Shown here one piece after another: positions 1 through 12,182 of a stretch of 64,000 bases of DNA; the first letter of the stretch is position 1, and each line of letters starts with the position of its first letter. The stretch lies in the NCBI RefSeq assembly GCF_027595985.1, contig NC_073306.1, positions 195,933,500 through 195,997,499 of the forward strand. The letters run 5' to 3'. The position numbers and the translations under genes are program-made. The notes beneath the pieces are model-generated. The model searched no databases. It worked only from the letters and a program-made list of their open reading frames with translations, and was not told where the DNA came from. Source of the stretch: Sorex araneus. Lineage: Eukaryota; Chordata; Mammalia; Eulipotyphla; Soricidae.

Positions 1-59
1 CTGATATTTAGGGAGCCCTGGTAATGCACTTTTGGGAAAGAATAAAACTTAAGAAGAAA

Positions 60-193
60 AAGTTTAGCATTCTCTGTCTCTCTCTGTCTCTCTGTCTCTC
101 TCTCTCTCTGTCTCTCTCTCTCTCCTTCTATTTTGGCATCATCAGCAACACAGATACTGAAATGTTATCAGGAATATCCCTTTACCTACTTCT

Positions 194-234
<41 letters not shown>

Positions 235-409
235 AGAAGAAACTATAGAGGCAGGCTGGAGTGGGGGGTGGCAGGAGGGGTATGGAAGACATTAGAGGTG
301 GGAAATGTACACTGGAGGAGGGATGTGTGTTGAAACATTGTTCCAACAGAGAGAGAGAAAGGGGGGGAGGGACAGAGAGTGAGAGAGAGAAGGAGAGAGA
401 GACAGAGAG

Positions 410-447
<38 letters not shown>

Positions 448-645
448 AAAGCACCTACTATAGAGGAAGGCTGGGGTGGGCTATGGGGAGTAGAGGGGTG
501 ATGGGAGGGAACCTGGGGTCACTGGTGCTGGGGAATGTACATTGGTGGAGGGGTAGGTGTTGGAACACTGTAAGACTGAAACCCAAACATGAGCTGCGTT
601 GTAAGAGTCTAGATCGAAAAAAACCATTAAAAAAGAAAGAAAAAG
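60..645. mobile_element. Cluster of L1 3' UTR fragments in both orientations with GA/CT microsatellites
   Basis: 60-185 is a minus-strand L1 tail (CT tract, 'ttttggcatcatcagcaaca'). From about 186 two plus-strand tails follow (240-345 and 450-645) with 'gggaaatgtacactggagga' and 'gaatgtacattggtggaggg', then 'tgaaacccaaacatgagctg'. The GA runs at 197-233 and 380-445 are expansions of the GA tract normally found in this L1 3' UTR. Long arginine/glutamate or serine/leucine frames here are artefacts. Confidence 0.75.
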
Positions 646-826
646 GGGCTGGAGCAATAGCACAGCGGGTAGGGAGTTTGCCTTGCAGGCGGCCGACTGG
701 GGTTCAAATCCCAGCATCCCATATGGTCCCCCGAGCACCACCAGGGCTAATTCCTGAGTATAGAGCCAGGAGTAACCCTTGTGCATTGCAGGGTGTGACC
801 CAAAAGCAAAAAAGAAAAAAAAAAAC
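646..826 (+). mobile_element. Type A SINE
   Basis: Full length from 'ggggctggagcaatagcaca' to 'gtgtgacccaaaagc' and an A-rich tail. Head with A box and B box ('ggttcaaatccc') is intact. Confidence 0.9.
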
Positions 827-1241
827 AGCCCTGAAGCAGCCCAAAGGTGTGAAGACCACATCCTATTAAGATGCAAATCATAAACTCTTGGAAATGGGGG
901 CACTAAGGCATAGAAGGGTAGAGCCCTCAGAAAAGAAGCTATTGGAAACTCTAAAGCTCATGATAAGAATCTGAGAGGACCAGAAAGAGTCCAAGGCTTT
1001 CCCCGTGGCAATACCCAAATTAACCTACCTGTATGCAGAGAACTGTAAGCCAGAGGATATTGGAAGGCACTACCTTCTCCCATAGGTCGTTCTGGGGCTT
1101 TTTCCCATTTCCTATTTCTCTCTTAAACACATATTCCTCTTCTTCCTCACACCCCTCTCTCTCTAAATTTCTTTCAATAAAAACAATTTAAAAAAACTAT
1201 TTTTAAAAACTTTTTAAAAAATATTATTCATTTTGTAAAAT

Positions 1242-1312
1242 CACTGATCATCACTGTCATCCTGTTGCTCATCAATTTGCTCATGAGGGCACCAGTAACG
1301 TCTCCATAATAG
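1242..1312 (-). mobile_element. Type B SINE, 3' end only
   Basis: 'tgatcatcactgtcatcctg' and 'gggcaccagtaacgtctcc': only the RTE-like tail segment is present, i.e. a severe 5' truncation. Confidence 0.75.
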
Positions 1313-1621
1313 TTTACAGTATTTGATTACATTTATTATTCAAACAACAATCCCACCACTATTTCAATAAAAATTATTTTGCTTCACTTTTTCTCACCTT
1401 CCTGAAATTTTTGTTCTGTGAAGGTGACTCTGGAAGTACTTGTGCCCTGGGGTTTAGGACTGAGTTTTCTTTCCTGCAAAGAGCAAGTGCTTGTTTCAGC
1501 CTGAGTGCTGGGTTCCTAGAGAAACTGAGTTTAACACCAAGCTGCAGGTGCAGTGCTGCCTTTGATAACAGTTGACAGTGCCCGCAGTGGCTGGAGGGAC
1601 CCTGCAGGTGGTGGGAGCCAA

Positions 1622-1882
1622 AGAGTTGGACTGTTCTTAACAGTGGGAAGGGTGTTGCCTTGCATGTGGCCAACCAGGATTCAATTGTTCCGTCCCTCTC
1701 AGAGAGCCCAGCAAGCTACCGAGAGTATCCCACCTGCACGGCAGAGCCTGGCAAGCTCCCCATGGAATATTTGATATGCCAAAAACAGTAACAACAAGTC
1801 TCACAATGGCGAAATTACTGGTGCCCGCTCGAGCAAATTGATGAGCAACAGGACGACAGTGTTACAGTGATCCAGTGACCCA
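1622..1882 (+). mobile_element. Type B SINE
   Basis: Recognisable from 'gaagggtgttgccttgcatg' to 'cagtgttacagtgatccagt'. Head is diverged; 3' half is well kept. Confidence 0.85.
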
Positions 1883-2094
1883 GACCAGATGTTCCCCGGA
1901 GGTGGAGGTGGGTGGAGCAGAGCGGTGGAAACCGTCCGTTCCCCTGGCTTCGCTCTTTCCCCTATTTACCTAGCAAAGAGCAAGAACAAAAGCAACAGCT
2001 ATTATGGATGCTAACAGCTAAGAACAACTTCATTTTTCATAACTTTTATTGTTAAAAAAAACAATAATAAAACAACAGAGATTCTCTTGCCCGC

Positions 2095-2615
2095 ATGCCT
2101 GGCTGTCTTCCCCAGGACCCCTCGGAGGGGGTGGGCTCCAGCTTCCCTACCCACCCCGAGCAGAGCTCCCTGCAGCCAAAGACCACCGGAACCTAGCCAC
2201 AGCCATGCTCGAGGTCCCTCTCCACACCCTCGGATGGGCCTCATGCATGAAGGTACCAGCAGAAGAACCCAGATGTGTGTAATCCCATCAATGGCCAACA
2301 TCCAGAGACTTAAAAGCAAGCTCCTAGAAGCGCGCACTATATCTTGTAGCCTACTTCTCCCTCTGGGAGAAACTGGCAAGCTTCTGAGAGTTTCCTGCCC
2401 ACATGGGACAGCCTTTCAAGCTTCCCATGGTGTATCCATATGCTAAATCCAGTAACAAGCTGGATCTCATTCCCCTGACCCTGAAAGAGCCTCCAGTGAG
2501 ACATCATTGGGAGGGCTGAGTCTAGAAAGACTTCTAAGATCTCAGGGAAAGGATGAATGGAGAGATTACTGAGCCTGCTTGAGAAATTGATGATTGATTT
2601 CATGATTGATTGATT
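2095..2615 (+). mobile_element. Type C composite retroposon, copy 1
   Basis: 'gtaatcccatcaatggccaa' at 2279 and the block 'ctcattcccctgaccctgaa' at 2466 are shared with the copy at 27560-28400. The type B-like end ('gagcctgcttgagaaattga') is diverged. The GC-rich 5' part (2095-2270) has no match I can see elsewhere in the window. Confidence 0.6.
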
Positions 2616-3539
2616 AAATTCCCCTTAGAAATATTACTTACCCTTTTGCGGGAATGAACTGAAAACATTAACAATTACTCAAATTTTCATAAACAGAAAG
2701 ATGGAATTTTTCTCTGGGCTATATATAGACCAGATATTTCAAGGTAGATAAGTATCTATTACTATTAAATATCTGTTTCTTGCTATGAGAGCTGATGAAT
2801 GGCAGCATTTAGGTCTGAAAAATGTCCTTTGATTTTTTCAGAAGCAATAAGAAACCTTGGGATATCTTTTTGTCCAAGATTAGTCACGTAATAAACGGCA
2901 GATAGGTAGCAAAACATGCCTTTTGACAACCAGCGTTGTTCCGTTAACTTGTTGATAGTAAAATTGAGACTGTTAGAAAAGCTGTCATATAGTAACCAGG
3001 AATCTGCTGCCACCTAGTGGGCCAGTGAGCAATAAACATTTTTGAAATAGATTTTAAGTACTAGGTGACGTTAAAGCAGAAACGAACAAAGACTTTTACA
3101 GTAGACTCATCCGAATGTAAAAGAAAGGATCAAAAGCTTGTGCTATGGCTATTATCAATGTACCCCTTTGTAGGATAACATAGCCTCTGATAGTTTAGGT
3201 TTATTGGGTTACTCCCACCACAGTGCTCCCATTCCTCTGTGTTTATTTGTAGCTTCTTTCTTAGTGTTCTGTTGACTTGTAAATATTGTTTTTCTCTTCT
3301 CCTTGAGTCCTTTGCATAGTTTATTCAGAGCAATGTCCTTTTTGTATGGACACAGGAAGACTTAGAAAATGCTATGCTTTCATAACCTGGGAGTCACTTG
3401 ACTCTACATGATATTTTCCTTCTGGGCATTTGTTCTCTTGACCTAAGCCTCAGCTGCCCTTACTTTCTAGCACTCCTAAAAGCAGGGTCCCGACGAGGGA
3501 TGAGATGGACCCAGGGCAAGCGGTGAGTTGTGTGCTACC

Positions 3540-4145
3540 CTGGCATTGAGATGGGCCTGGCCAAAGTGCCTAATGCTTAACTATAAGTTAAGAGCTTGAT
3601 CATGGACAAATGCTGTCATGATCCAAACAGTGATAACTAGATCCAGACCCTGCTAGGGTTAGGAATGATTAATCTGGCTTGAGTGCTGTAGTTGAGTCTG
3701 GCAAGATGTTCCCAGGAGAGCTGCCTTGCAAGCCTCAATGTATCTCTTGCTATGTCCATACAAAAATAACTAGTATTCAGATGTGAATAAGTTCTTGGAC
3801 TAAGGAAAGGAGAACAACCTTAAGAGGTATTTTACTTGCTGGCAGTCAGGAAGGGCTTTGGAATGCCAGGCCCTCAGGAAGGGCTTTTTTATGTTGATTT
3901 TGCTACCTGGCTGTGTGTAGTCTAGAGGGCAAGGTGGAGAGAGACAAGTATGGGGAGAGACTAGTGAAGGAGAATCCAGGGAGGCAGCGGAGGTAGATGG
4001 AAAGAGAGAGGATGGAGCTGGGAGTGCGGGAGAGGAGAAAGATGGAAGATTGAATAAACGGTAACTAATCAGCAACTAGCTTGGTCCTCGTTCTTCCTTT
4101 GTCTGTCCTTGGCTGACAGCTGTCCCAATCCAGCCCATACACAGT
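3540..4145 (+). mobile_element. Possible LTR-like segment
   Basis: Unique sequence ending in 'gaataaacggtaactaatca' and then 'cctcgttcttcctttgtctg', the look of a poly(A) signal followed by R-U5. A purine-rich tract precedes it. I could not find convincing terminal TG/CA or flanking duplication, so this is a guess. Confidence 0.25.
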
Positions 4146-4668
4146 GGTTCCAGAGCACCGAATGCAGTCAGTGAGACAGAACTGCCCGAGAGCCCTTGAG
4201 TGCACATGCCCGTCATCGTGCTTAGTTTTTACACCCCTTAAAGATTTAAGGGGGTTAAATCTCTAAGAGGACAGCGTTGCAGGTGGACAGAGAGGGAAGC
4301 CGCTGGCAGTGAGCTCGAGAAAATAATAAAATTTAAGAACTTGCCCAACCCTGATGTAGCCAAAGGCATGAAGACCATGTTCCTTTTAGACGCAAACCTT
4401 CAGCTCTTTGGAAATGCAGGAACTGTGTTGCCAACCAGAGAAGTGTGGGCCCCTTAAGAAAAGAAGTAACCACACTAAACTCTAGAGTTGATAAGAATAT
4501 GAAAGGACATACTCCAGGAGCTGGGCTGAGGAAATAATTCCTGGCAGTGCCTCCTTGATTTATTAGGGATTGAGCCAGTTGGTTGTGGTTGCAAAAATCA
4601 ACCCCTGAAGTTTGTTTGAAGTCACTGTATTGGTGAATCTGAATATAATTTGTTCTTTTTTTATTTTG

Positions 4669-4836
4669 CTTTGCTTTTTGGGTCACACCTGGTGATGCAC
4701 AGGGGTTACTCCTGGCTCTGCACTCCAGAATCACTCCTGGCGGTGCTCGGGGGACCATATGGGATGCTGGGAATCAAACCCGGGTCGGCTGCATGCAAGG
4801 CAAATGCCCTACCCGCTGTGCTATCACTCCAGTCCC
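4669..4836 (-). mobile_element. Type A SINE
   Basis: Full-length minus copy, 'ctttttgggtcacacctggt' to 'tgctatcactccagtccc'. Confidence 0.9.
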
Positions 4837-5472
4837 ATGATTTTTTCTTATTAAGGTTGTTGGTGATGCAGGAGTGGAGACAGCAGGTCTCTGTGTCCAT
4901 CTGCGGTTCCCAGGTTCTTCAATATTTTCAAGAATAAAAATTTTGACTCAGAAAATAGAAAAGTTAATTGAAAAGTAAATAGAAGAGAGAGAAACTTCCC
5001 AGCATAAGAGTAACTTAGTATAGGACTAAGTTACACACAGGTCATTTTGTGTGTGTGTGTTTTCTTTTTAATAGGAAAACTGGGTCTTTATGTTACTTAT
5101 TGAAGTATGAGAGGGCTTCCATTTGTTTTCCGGAAATGTCGTATTCATTTAGGGTGAACATGTGTTATTTGGATATGACTAACACCCTGCGTGTATTTAG
5201 GGCCTTTTTATTTTATTTTATTTTATTTTATTTTATTTTATTTAGTCAAATACTCCTTGGGTATTGTCCTTTATTGCTTAGTCTCCTGTGGGGCCAGGAT
5301 TTATGGCCTTGAGAAAAAGGAAACCATCCAGTATTAAAGAGTGTTCAGGAATTTGAAAAATTATCTGAAATATAAATTTAAGTCAGCTCAAATGGAGTCA
5401 CAAGCACCAGTAGATAAGGGAGAAACTGAGGTATCCTCTATCCTTTGAATGATTTTTGTTGTTGGGAGTCGG

Positions 5473-5724
5473 GTAACTGTTACTGTCACTGTCATCCTGT
5501 TGCTCATTGATTTGTTCGAGCGGGCACCAGTAATGTCTCTCATTGAGAGACTTATTGTTACTGTTTTTGGCATATCCAATACGCACGGGTAGCTTGCCAG
5601 GCTCAGCCATGCGGGCTCGATACTTTCGGTAGCCTCCGGGCTCACTAAGAGGGGCAGAGGAATCGAACACGGGTTGGCCGAGTGAAAGGTGAACGCCCAA
5701 CCGCTGTGCTATCGTTCCAGCCCA
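5473..5724 (-). mobile_element. Type B SINE
   Basis: Full-length minus copy, tail 'tgttactgtcactgtcatcc' to head 'gctgtgctatcgttccagcc'. It lies only about 125 bp from the RTE remnant, in opposite orientation. Confidence 0.92.
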
Positions 5725-5849
5725 AGGAGTCGGGAAAGGAAGGAAATAAAATAATTTATTTCAGCATGTAAATGCAGACATAAACTGGAAATTCAGGTCC
5801 AGGTATGAGAGGACAAATGGAGACTTGCTAGCATATGTCCAAATATTAG

Positions 5850-6285
5850 AATGCTATTCAGGTCTCCCAAAGAGGAATAGAAAGAGCTATGTTTGAAGTA
5901 TCACATTTCACTCAAGTGAGAGAAGGAATCCGGAGTTCCGACCACCGTCGACAATCAAGAATCAGGGACGCTGTCTCGTTTGTCAAGGTGTCGAAAATCA
6001 GATGGGCCGGACATATAATGCGATTTGGAGATGGCCACTGGACTAGAGCTGTTACTGACTAGATTCCATGGGAAGTCAAAAGAACACGTGGCCACCCACC
6101 TACGAGATGGTCAGGCTTCTTCATCAAGACCCTGAATGAACAGTTTGAGGCTCTTCATGTTCCTGGAGCGAGCAAATGCAATTGGGCTACGCTAGCACGG
6201 GACAGGGACAGATGGAGACATTACTGGTGCCCACTCGAGCAAATCGATGAGCAATGGGATGGCAAGTGACAAGTGATACAAGTGA
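5850..6285 (+). mobile_element. RTE-like non-LTR retrotransposon, 3' end (C-terminus of the RT protein)
   Basis: One frame from 5850 reads VSQRGIERAMFEVSHFTQVR, then RSRIRDAVSFVKVSKIRWAG, HIMRFGDGHWTRAVTD, a stop (6060-6062), PWEVKRTRGHPPTRWSGFF, and NWATLARDRDRWRHYW, PLEQIDEQWDGK, ending at TGA 6267-6269. This is the C-terminal signature (KIRWAGHVMR, RGRPPTRWSD, WATLARDRDKW) of RTE-like LINEs also found in nematodes. Only about 140 codons remain, with one in-frame stop. The 3' UTR is very short and ends in 'aagtgatacaagtgac' with no poly(A). The last 60 bp match the type B SINE tail. Confidence 0.85.
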
Positions 6286-6689
6286 CGTAGCCATCAATTT
6301 TAATGGTAGTTGATTAAATATAGAGTTCAAGGATATACAGTATAGATTCCAGACACTATGAGTTAGCCGTGGAGGGACAGTGATTTAACTGCCCTGACAT
6401 TGCTATCTGGGAACTGTGGATAAATCAGTACCTAGAAGTTATTGTTTAAATAGATGATAGTTTTATAACATCTACAAATTTTTGATACTCATTTAATCCA
6501 AAACTGCATCTTCCCTTAAACCTGTATGAATCTTTTCAGTAATCTATTTAATAGTGTATATTGGAAAAGATGCTTATGAGAATTGATTAGACGGAGCAGC
6601 TCCTGTGACGACAGCTTGGGAAACACCACACCAACGTTCAATCAGCCACTGTGAAGTCTGGCTGCCCTCCTGCCTGAGAGAGACATCTT

Positions 6690-6912
6690 TTTGTTGTTGT
6701 TTGTTTTTTTTGAGAACACACCGGGCTGTGCTCAGAGCTTACTCTTGGCTCTGCATTCAGGGATCACTTCCGGTAGTGCTCAGGGGACCATATGAGGCGC
6801 GGGACCATGTCGGAGACCATGTCGAAAACAGGGGGTGTGGGATCAAACTCAGTTCAGCCTCGTGCAAGTCAAGCATCTTGTCTGCTGTAGGCTCACTCAT
6901 CATTCTGGCTCC
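6690..6912 (-). mobile_element. Type A SINE, old and rearranged
   Basis: 'gctgtgctcagagcttactc' and 'agtgctcaggggaccatatg' are recognisable, then a short internal duplication ('gaccatgtcggagaccatgt'). Confidence 0.6.
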
Positions 6913-7170
6913 AAGGCATCTTGAACCAACTTCAGAGAGTACCTAAGGAGCCTCACTGACTCCAGACCCCAGCCCTTGGGTCCTGAACAGCTCCGATGCC
7001 ATCTCTGTGAATCAGTAAGTTTTCAAGATCACTCCAGCCCTAGCAGCTGTGTGACACATCTAATTGAGAAAACTTGGTCCCATTCAATTTAGTTATTGCT
7101 ATTATTTACAATAATCTTTCCAGGTGGCATGGTATGCAGTCAACTATTAATTAGTGTGATTATCGTACTG

Positions 7171-7424
7171 GGGCTGGAGCGATAGCACAGCAGGTAGGGC
7201 GTTAGCCTTGCATGCGGCCAACCCAGGTTTGATTCCTTTGCCCCTCTTGGAGAGCCTGGCAAGCTATGGAGAGTATCTTGCTCGCCCGGCAGAGCCTGAC
7301 AAGCTACCCATGGAGTATTCGCTATGCCAAAAACAGTAACAAGTCTTGCAATAGAGATGGTACTGGTGCCCGCTTGAGCAAATCATTGAGCAACGGGATG
7401 ACAGTGATACAGTGACAGTGATTA
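7171..7424 (+). mobile_element. Type B SINE
   Basis: Full length from 'ggggctggagcgatagcaca' to 'gatacagtgacagtgat'. Well conserved. Confidence 0.93.
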
Positions 7425-8734
7425 TCCTTCTGAGCTTGCTTTATCTGTCAATTAGGTAAAATAGATGTTTGATTATCAGTCACATGTAATTTTTTTAAGG
7501 GGGGGGGGGCTCCCAAACAGTGTTCTGGAGATTTTGCTTCCCTTTCACCCTGCATGATTCTGGGTCAGCAGGACCAGCGGGTCAACGCGAGGTTCCGAGG
7601 ATCCCGGGAGAGCTCAAGGCTGACTCCACAGTGCTCGGAAAACCATGTGGTGGTCAGGGAATGGAGCTTGGTGAGGTGCAAACCGAGTATGCTCCCCAAC
7701 CCCTCCACTTTCCCGGCTCTCTCGGCTCTGCACAAGTGATTTTGATGAACGGTAGATGACATAGTATATGAAAATTCTTGAGTGATATAGTGTGTAACAA
7801 GCACAGTATTTTACTCTTCTTAGTTTTCCTTTTTTCTTAATATTAACAGAAAGTTAATACTGAGGAGCTATTAAATTGTATCATGTTGTCTTTTAAGAGA
7901 GAAGTGGGTTGATTTTCTTTTTCTTGATCTTTAAACATTCTCAGGAGCTAAATGGATAATGAGGCTGGATCTTTTTGCCTACTTGTGGAATATCAAATTG
8001 ACACAATGGAAATGTTTTTCCCTTTGTAAGCTAGCCTCCGAACTTTTTATATTGTTCTAAACATAATTGTAGCAAAAACTAAGCATAATCCCGGAAAGTA
8101 TGTATGATTGATTTTGTTAAATTCTGACTTCAGTATCACCTGCATTTAGACCTGCCATCCACAAGGTGGAGACAGAGATTTTTATTTGAAATGGCAGGCC
8201 CTTTGGTACAGCATACTTGCTGTATGAAGAATTCTAGAATTCTATCTCAGTTACAGCATATTTCTGACATTGAAGAATGCAGACACAGACTAAATTCAAT
8301 AGTGAAAACTTTCTTACTGGGATTGAAACGATTTAGAAACCCCAAGTCCCTGGTTTATGGGCGGTAAAGTAGGTACTATTCATTGCAAGCTAGAATATGC
8401 CAAAATGCATATATTATGAAGCTGGGAGTTACCAGATGGCACGGATGGCAGAAAGAATGATTATGATACACTAATAAATAATACATCATGCCTGACAGAA
8501 TTTCTACTGACTTTTTTAAAAATTAAAAATCTCCAGTTTTAATTTTCAAAAATTTTCTGGTAAGGTATAATATGCGAATCCTGTGAAAACCCTATTAGGT
8601 GATGGTTTTAGAATTACTTATTGGATGCCTTAGGAATCCAGAAAGACATGGGAAATTAGTAATGCAATTTGAAAAACTACAATCTTGCAAAAAGACAACA
8701 AAACTAATACAAGAACTTTTCAATGACTGGATGC

Positions 8735-8737
8735 TAT

Positions 8738-8772
<35 letters not shown>

Positions 8773-8935
8773 TTTTTGGGTCACACTGGTGATGCACAGG
8801 GATTACTCTTGGATCTGCACTCAGGAATCACTCCTGGCGGTGCTCAGGGGACCATATGGGATGCTGGGGATCGAAACTGGGTAGGCTACATGCAAGGGAA
8901 ATGCCCTACCTGCTGTACTACAGCTCCAGCCCCTA
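8735..8935 (-). mobile_element. Type A SINE with (TTTA)n tail
   Basis: The A-rich tail has become a (ttta)n microsatellite at 8738-8776; the body runs 'ttttgggtcacactggtgat' to 'ctacagctccagcccc'. Confidence 0.9.
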
Positions 8936-9895
8936 GATGGTATTATGTTTTAGTTTGGCTAGCCTATATGCCCAGTAGCTTAGTTAACCATTAGCTTGGA
9001 TATAGTATTTTGTAGATGTGATTAATATCCAATGGTAGTCGGCTTACTTTTAACATAGTAGAGTACCCCTGATGGCATGCAGGGGTTTTAGTCATAAGTA
9101 AGATCAGGCATCCCAGAGAAGAATCCTAGAATTCTATCTCAGAATTACAGCACAGAGACGGCAGGAGTGTCCAGGTTATTGGCCTGTTTTATGAAATCCA
9201 AGCCTGCCAGCTCCACCGTAATATGACCTTGCAAGTCAGCTTCTTGAAAGAATCTATATATCTTTCTCTCTTATTCCTGGAGAACTGATACAACTTATAA
9301 ATGTTTTGAGAAATTCATAGATGTTTGTTTGCTTGTTTCTAACATGGTGAAGGCCCATGGCTATATTTTTAAATTACTTTTTAAGGGTAGAAAATAATTG
9401 AGGTCTACTTATGGAGGAGACATGAGCTAATAATCTCAGCTATGAATAATAATGGGTAAAAATTCGAAAGCACTTCTTTCATCCTGGGAAGTACTTAGAA
9501 ATGTACTCACGTTTTGGCAATGCCTTCTCAAAAGATCTCTGCTTCCTACAAATGGCAGTGTAGTTATACTTATAATGCCTAAAATTAAAACTCTCACACT
9601 AAAATTATGAAATATTTTGGTCCACAAATCTTAATATAAAAATGGTAAAAGTTATTTAAAGTTTGTTGTACAATATACCTGTAGAGACTACTGCAACACT
9701 ATCTTAACCAGTCATGGAACATGTTTTGATGACTTAGCATTTAATAAATGCTTGGCTCTCTCTGCTCAGGGATAAAAATGCTTGACTAAAATGAACCAGT
9801 TTGTAGTATTTTATACATGTAATTTGTGAATGTACTCTTGAGAGATAGGCAATTGCTTAAATTTTAAAAAGTAAGGTAATTTTTGTTGTTGTTTT

Positions 9896-10058
9896 TTCTT
9901 TTTGGGTCATATCTGTCGATGCACAGGGGTTACTCCTGGCTCTGCACTCAGGAATTACTCCTGGCTGTGCTCAGGGGACCATATGGGATGCTGGGAATTA
10001 AACCTGGGTCGGCTGCGTGCAAGGTAAACGCCCTACCTGCTGTGCTATTGCTCCAGCC
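9896..10058 (-). mobile_element. Type A SINE
   Basis: Minus copy 'tctttttgggtcatatctgt' to 'gctattgctccagcc'; 'gtaaggtaatttttg' on both sides (9870, 10060) is a target-site duplication. Confidence 0.92.
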
Positions 10059-10111
10059 TTGTAAGGTAATTTTTGAAATGAAAATCCATCAAAATATGTT
10101 CTGGCTGGTAA

Positions 10112-10194
10112 GGAATATATATATATACACACACATATATATGTATGCATATATATATATACACATATATGCATACATATATATGTATGTATAT
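10112..10194. repeat. (AT)/(ACAT) microsatellite
   Basis: Alternating atat, acac and atgc stretches, 83 bp; low complexity, no gene. Confidence 0.9.
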
Positions 10195-11177
10195 GATTAA
10201 TAGGTTGTTACTTTTTTTTAACTTCAGGGCTTCTGAAGATGTTTATCTGAGGGTAATGTTCCATTATGGGTCTTTATTGGATATAGAACTTTATCTTCTA
10301 TTATAGAAGCTGGGAGAAATCAGGCATTTTTCCTTAGTTCTGAGTAGCCTTGTTATTTCCTTATTATTTCCTAGCCTTGTTCCCAGAAGCCTTGTTATTT
10401 CCCAGCTTTTTGACATAGATTTAATAATGAAATGTTCTGTCTAGTGATTCTCTGGAGAAATGACCAGGGAGGATTTTAATTCAAAATAGCAAAACTCCAG
10501 TCAGATTTGCTATAAAATATACTCTATCCCAACCATATAATTTTATGTCCACTGAGATAACTAAAATTTCTTGGGGAAATTAACTACGTAGGATTTTTTC
10601 CTTGATTTGTATTAATTTCAGAGAGACTTATTCTGAAAATATCTTTCTAGACAAAAAGAGTTTATTAGAACACTCTTGTTTTTCATTCTTTTCATAGAAC
10701 ATCATATGAGGTGAACATGTGGAAAATTGAATTAAGCTAAAGTCATAAAGATTTTAGAAAGGCATCCATAAATTGCTCTGAGGAGCCATTTTTAGCAAAA
10801 ATAAATGGTTTAGGCCACAAAAACTTTCTTTTTGCAAAACAGATGCTACTTAACTAACGTTAAACATCCTGTAACTGGGAGCAAGAACATATTTTGAGGG
10901 CTTCTTTTTTTTTCAAATGTGCTATCCCAATCTATTCATAGAAGACTGGCTGACCTTTCCCTTAGTGGTATCCATAAAGCACGAGAAGCAATCAAAGGAT
11001 GGAAATGGGTGAAGTGGGGATTGTAAAGTGACTATGTATGGTTAAGGAATCATTAAGTCACCAAAAAAGAAAGTCTAGAAAAAAAACATGCAGATTATAG
11101 TTACCTATTGTAGAGTCTTTGAAATTACTGAAACAGGATTAAAGATCAGTAAGGTAATATCACCCTCAGTATCATTT

Positions 11178-11329
11178 ATGATATGCATTGCACTTTATTT
11201 CTACAGCAAATCATTATTCTTGTGTATAATGCTGTAGTAGGTAAAAAGCAGGGATTTTTTCTAGTTGTCTATTCAGAAGTTCTGCTTTGGTTTTAAGATG
11301 TCATTCCTGGGGTGGTTCCAACTCTACAT
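11178..11329 (-). other. GC: GC exon 13, non-coding 3' UTR with poly(A) signal
   Basis: Mammalian GC has an untranslated last exon. Reading the minus strand, TTATTATTCTCATAG is a good acceptor, followed by AGAGTTGGAACCACCC and, later, ACAAGAATAATGATTTGC and AATAAA at 11194-11199. The wording resembles what I remember of the human GC 3' UTR, but I could not align it. The 3' end (about 11178) is an estimate of roughly 15 nt past the AATAAA. The exact acceptor could be six bases further in. Confidence 0.65.
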
Positions 11330-11550
11330 CTATGAGAATAATAAAAATACGTGTTAGAAAAACAAAACAATGTAGTCAATAATCATAATACTGTCCAACA
11401 GATGTATATAATACTGTGTTAATTTTTTGGTTATGTCAAAGAAGTCCATCTAACAAGACAATAACAACTACATATATCAAGTTTCAGAATCATTCACATA
11501 CTTTACAAATAAAAAAAAAACACCATTCAAGGCAATCTTTCTGATTTTTT

Positions 11551-11720
11551 TTTTTTGGCTTTTTGGGTCACACCCAGCAATGCGCACGGGTTACTCCTGA
11601 CTTTGCACTCAGGAATCACTCCTGGCAGTGCCCAGGGGACCATATGGGATGCTGGGAATCAAACCCAGATCGGCCTCGTGCAAGGCAAACGCCCTACCCG
11701 CTGTGCTATCTCTCCAGCCC
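11551..11720 (-). mobile_element. Type A SINE in the last GC intron
   Basis: Full-length minus copy, 'ctttttgggtcacacccagc' to 'gctatctctccagcccc'; it has the same orientation as GC. Confidence 0.92.
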
Positions 11721-11744
11721 CTCTGATTTCTGAAATTGCAAATT

Positions 11745-11890
11745 TTCCTCTTTTCACTTTCTTTTCCTGTCTATCTCTCACTTCCTTCTCTCTCTTCCTC
11801 TCTCCTTCCTTCTCTCCCCTCCCTTTTCTTCCTTACTCTTTCCATCCTCTCCCTTCCCCACCCTTCTCCTCTCCTCTCCCTTTTATTTTT
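11745..11890 (+). repeat. Polypyrimidine tract
   Basis: About 145 bp almost entirely C/T on the plus strand (purine-rich in GC pre-mRNA), between exons 12 and 13. Confidence 0.85.
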
Positions 11891-11964
11891 TACTTTAGTT
11901 CATGTAACATGCCAAATCATGGTTAAAGTTTAAAACTTGTGGTCTTGATTAGTTACCATACCTT

Positions 11965-12071
11965 GTACATGCCAAGAACAGTAACAATAAGTCTCACAAA
12001 TGAGAGACGTTATTGGTGCTCACTCAAACAAATCGATGAGCAATGGGATGACAGTGACAGTGACAGTGACC
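11965..12071 (+). mobile_element. Type B SINE, 3' end only
   Basis: 'atgccaagaacagtaacaat' to 'gatgacagtgacagtgacag'; 5'-truncated. Confidence 0.85.
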
Positions 12072-12182
12072 AGCACAGAATTGTCCAACATTAGCACCAT
12101 TGTCCTTATGTTACTTCTGGTTGGTCTCTTGAGCCCCCTCTCTCTAGTTTATCTCGTTTGGAAATCTGTTTTGTAATACAGG

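Larger units (their letters stand above)
827..11177. other. Intergenic region 3' of GC: unassigned stretches
   Basis: Between the listed repeats, I see nothing I can name at 827-1240, 1883-2094, 2616-3539, 4146-4668, 4837-5472, 6286-6689, 7425-8734, 8936-9895 and 10195-11177. They are AT-rich with many stops in all frames. 7500-7510 is a G run. An identical 17-mer 'ctagaattctatctcag' at 8233 and 9126 hints at one old repeat. Frames at 2783-3013 and 7520-7804 have no recognisable protein features. Confidence 0.6.

Noticed and set aside
24-454. Ser/Leu and Arg/Glu repeat frames at the window start
   Set aside because: Direct translation of CT/GA microsatellites in L1 tails.
9883-10200. Recurring frames with LLFGSYL-like and CTQELLLAVL-like wording at many places
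   Set aside because: These are translations of type A SINEs in sense or antisense; the same peptide recurs wherever the SINE is.
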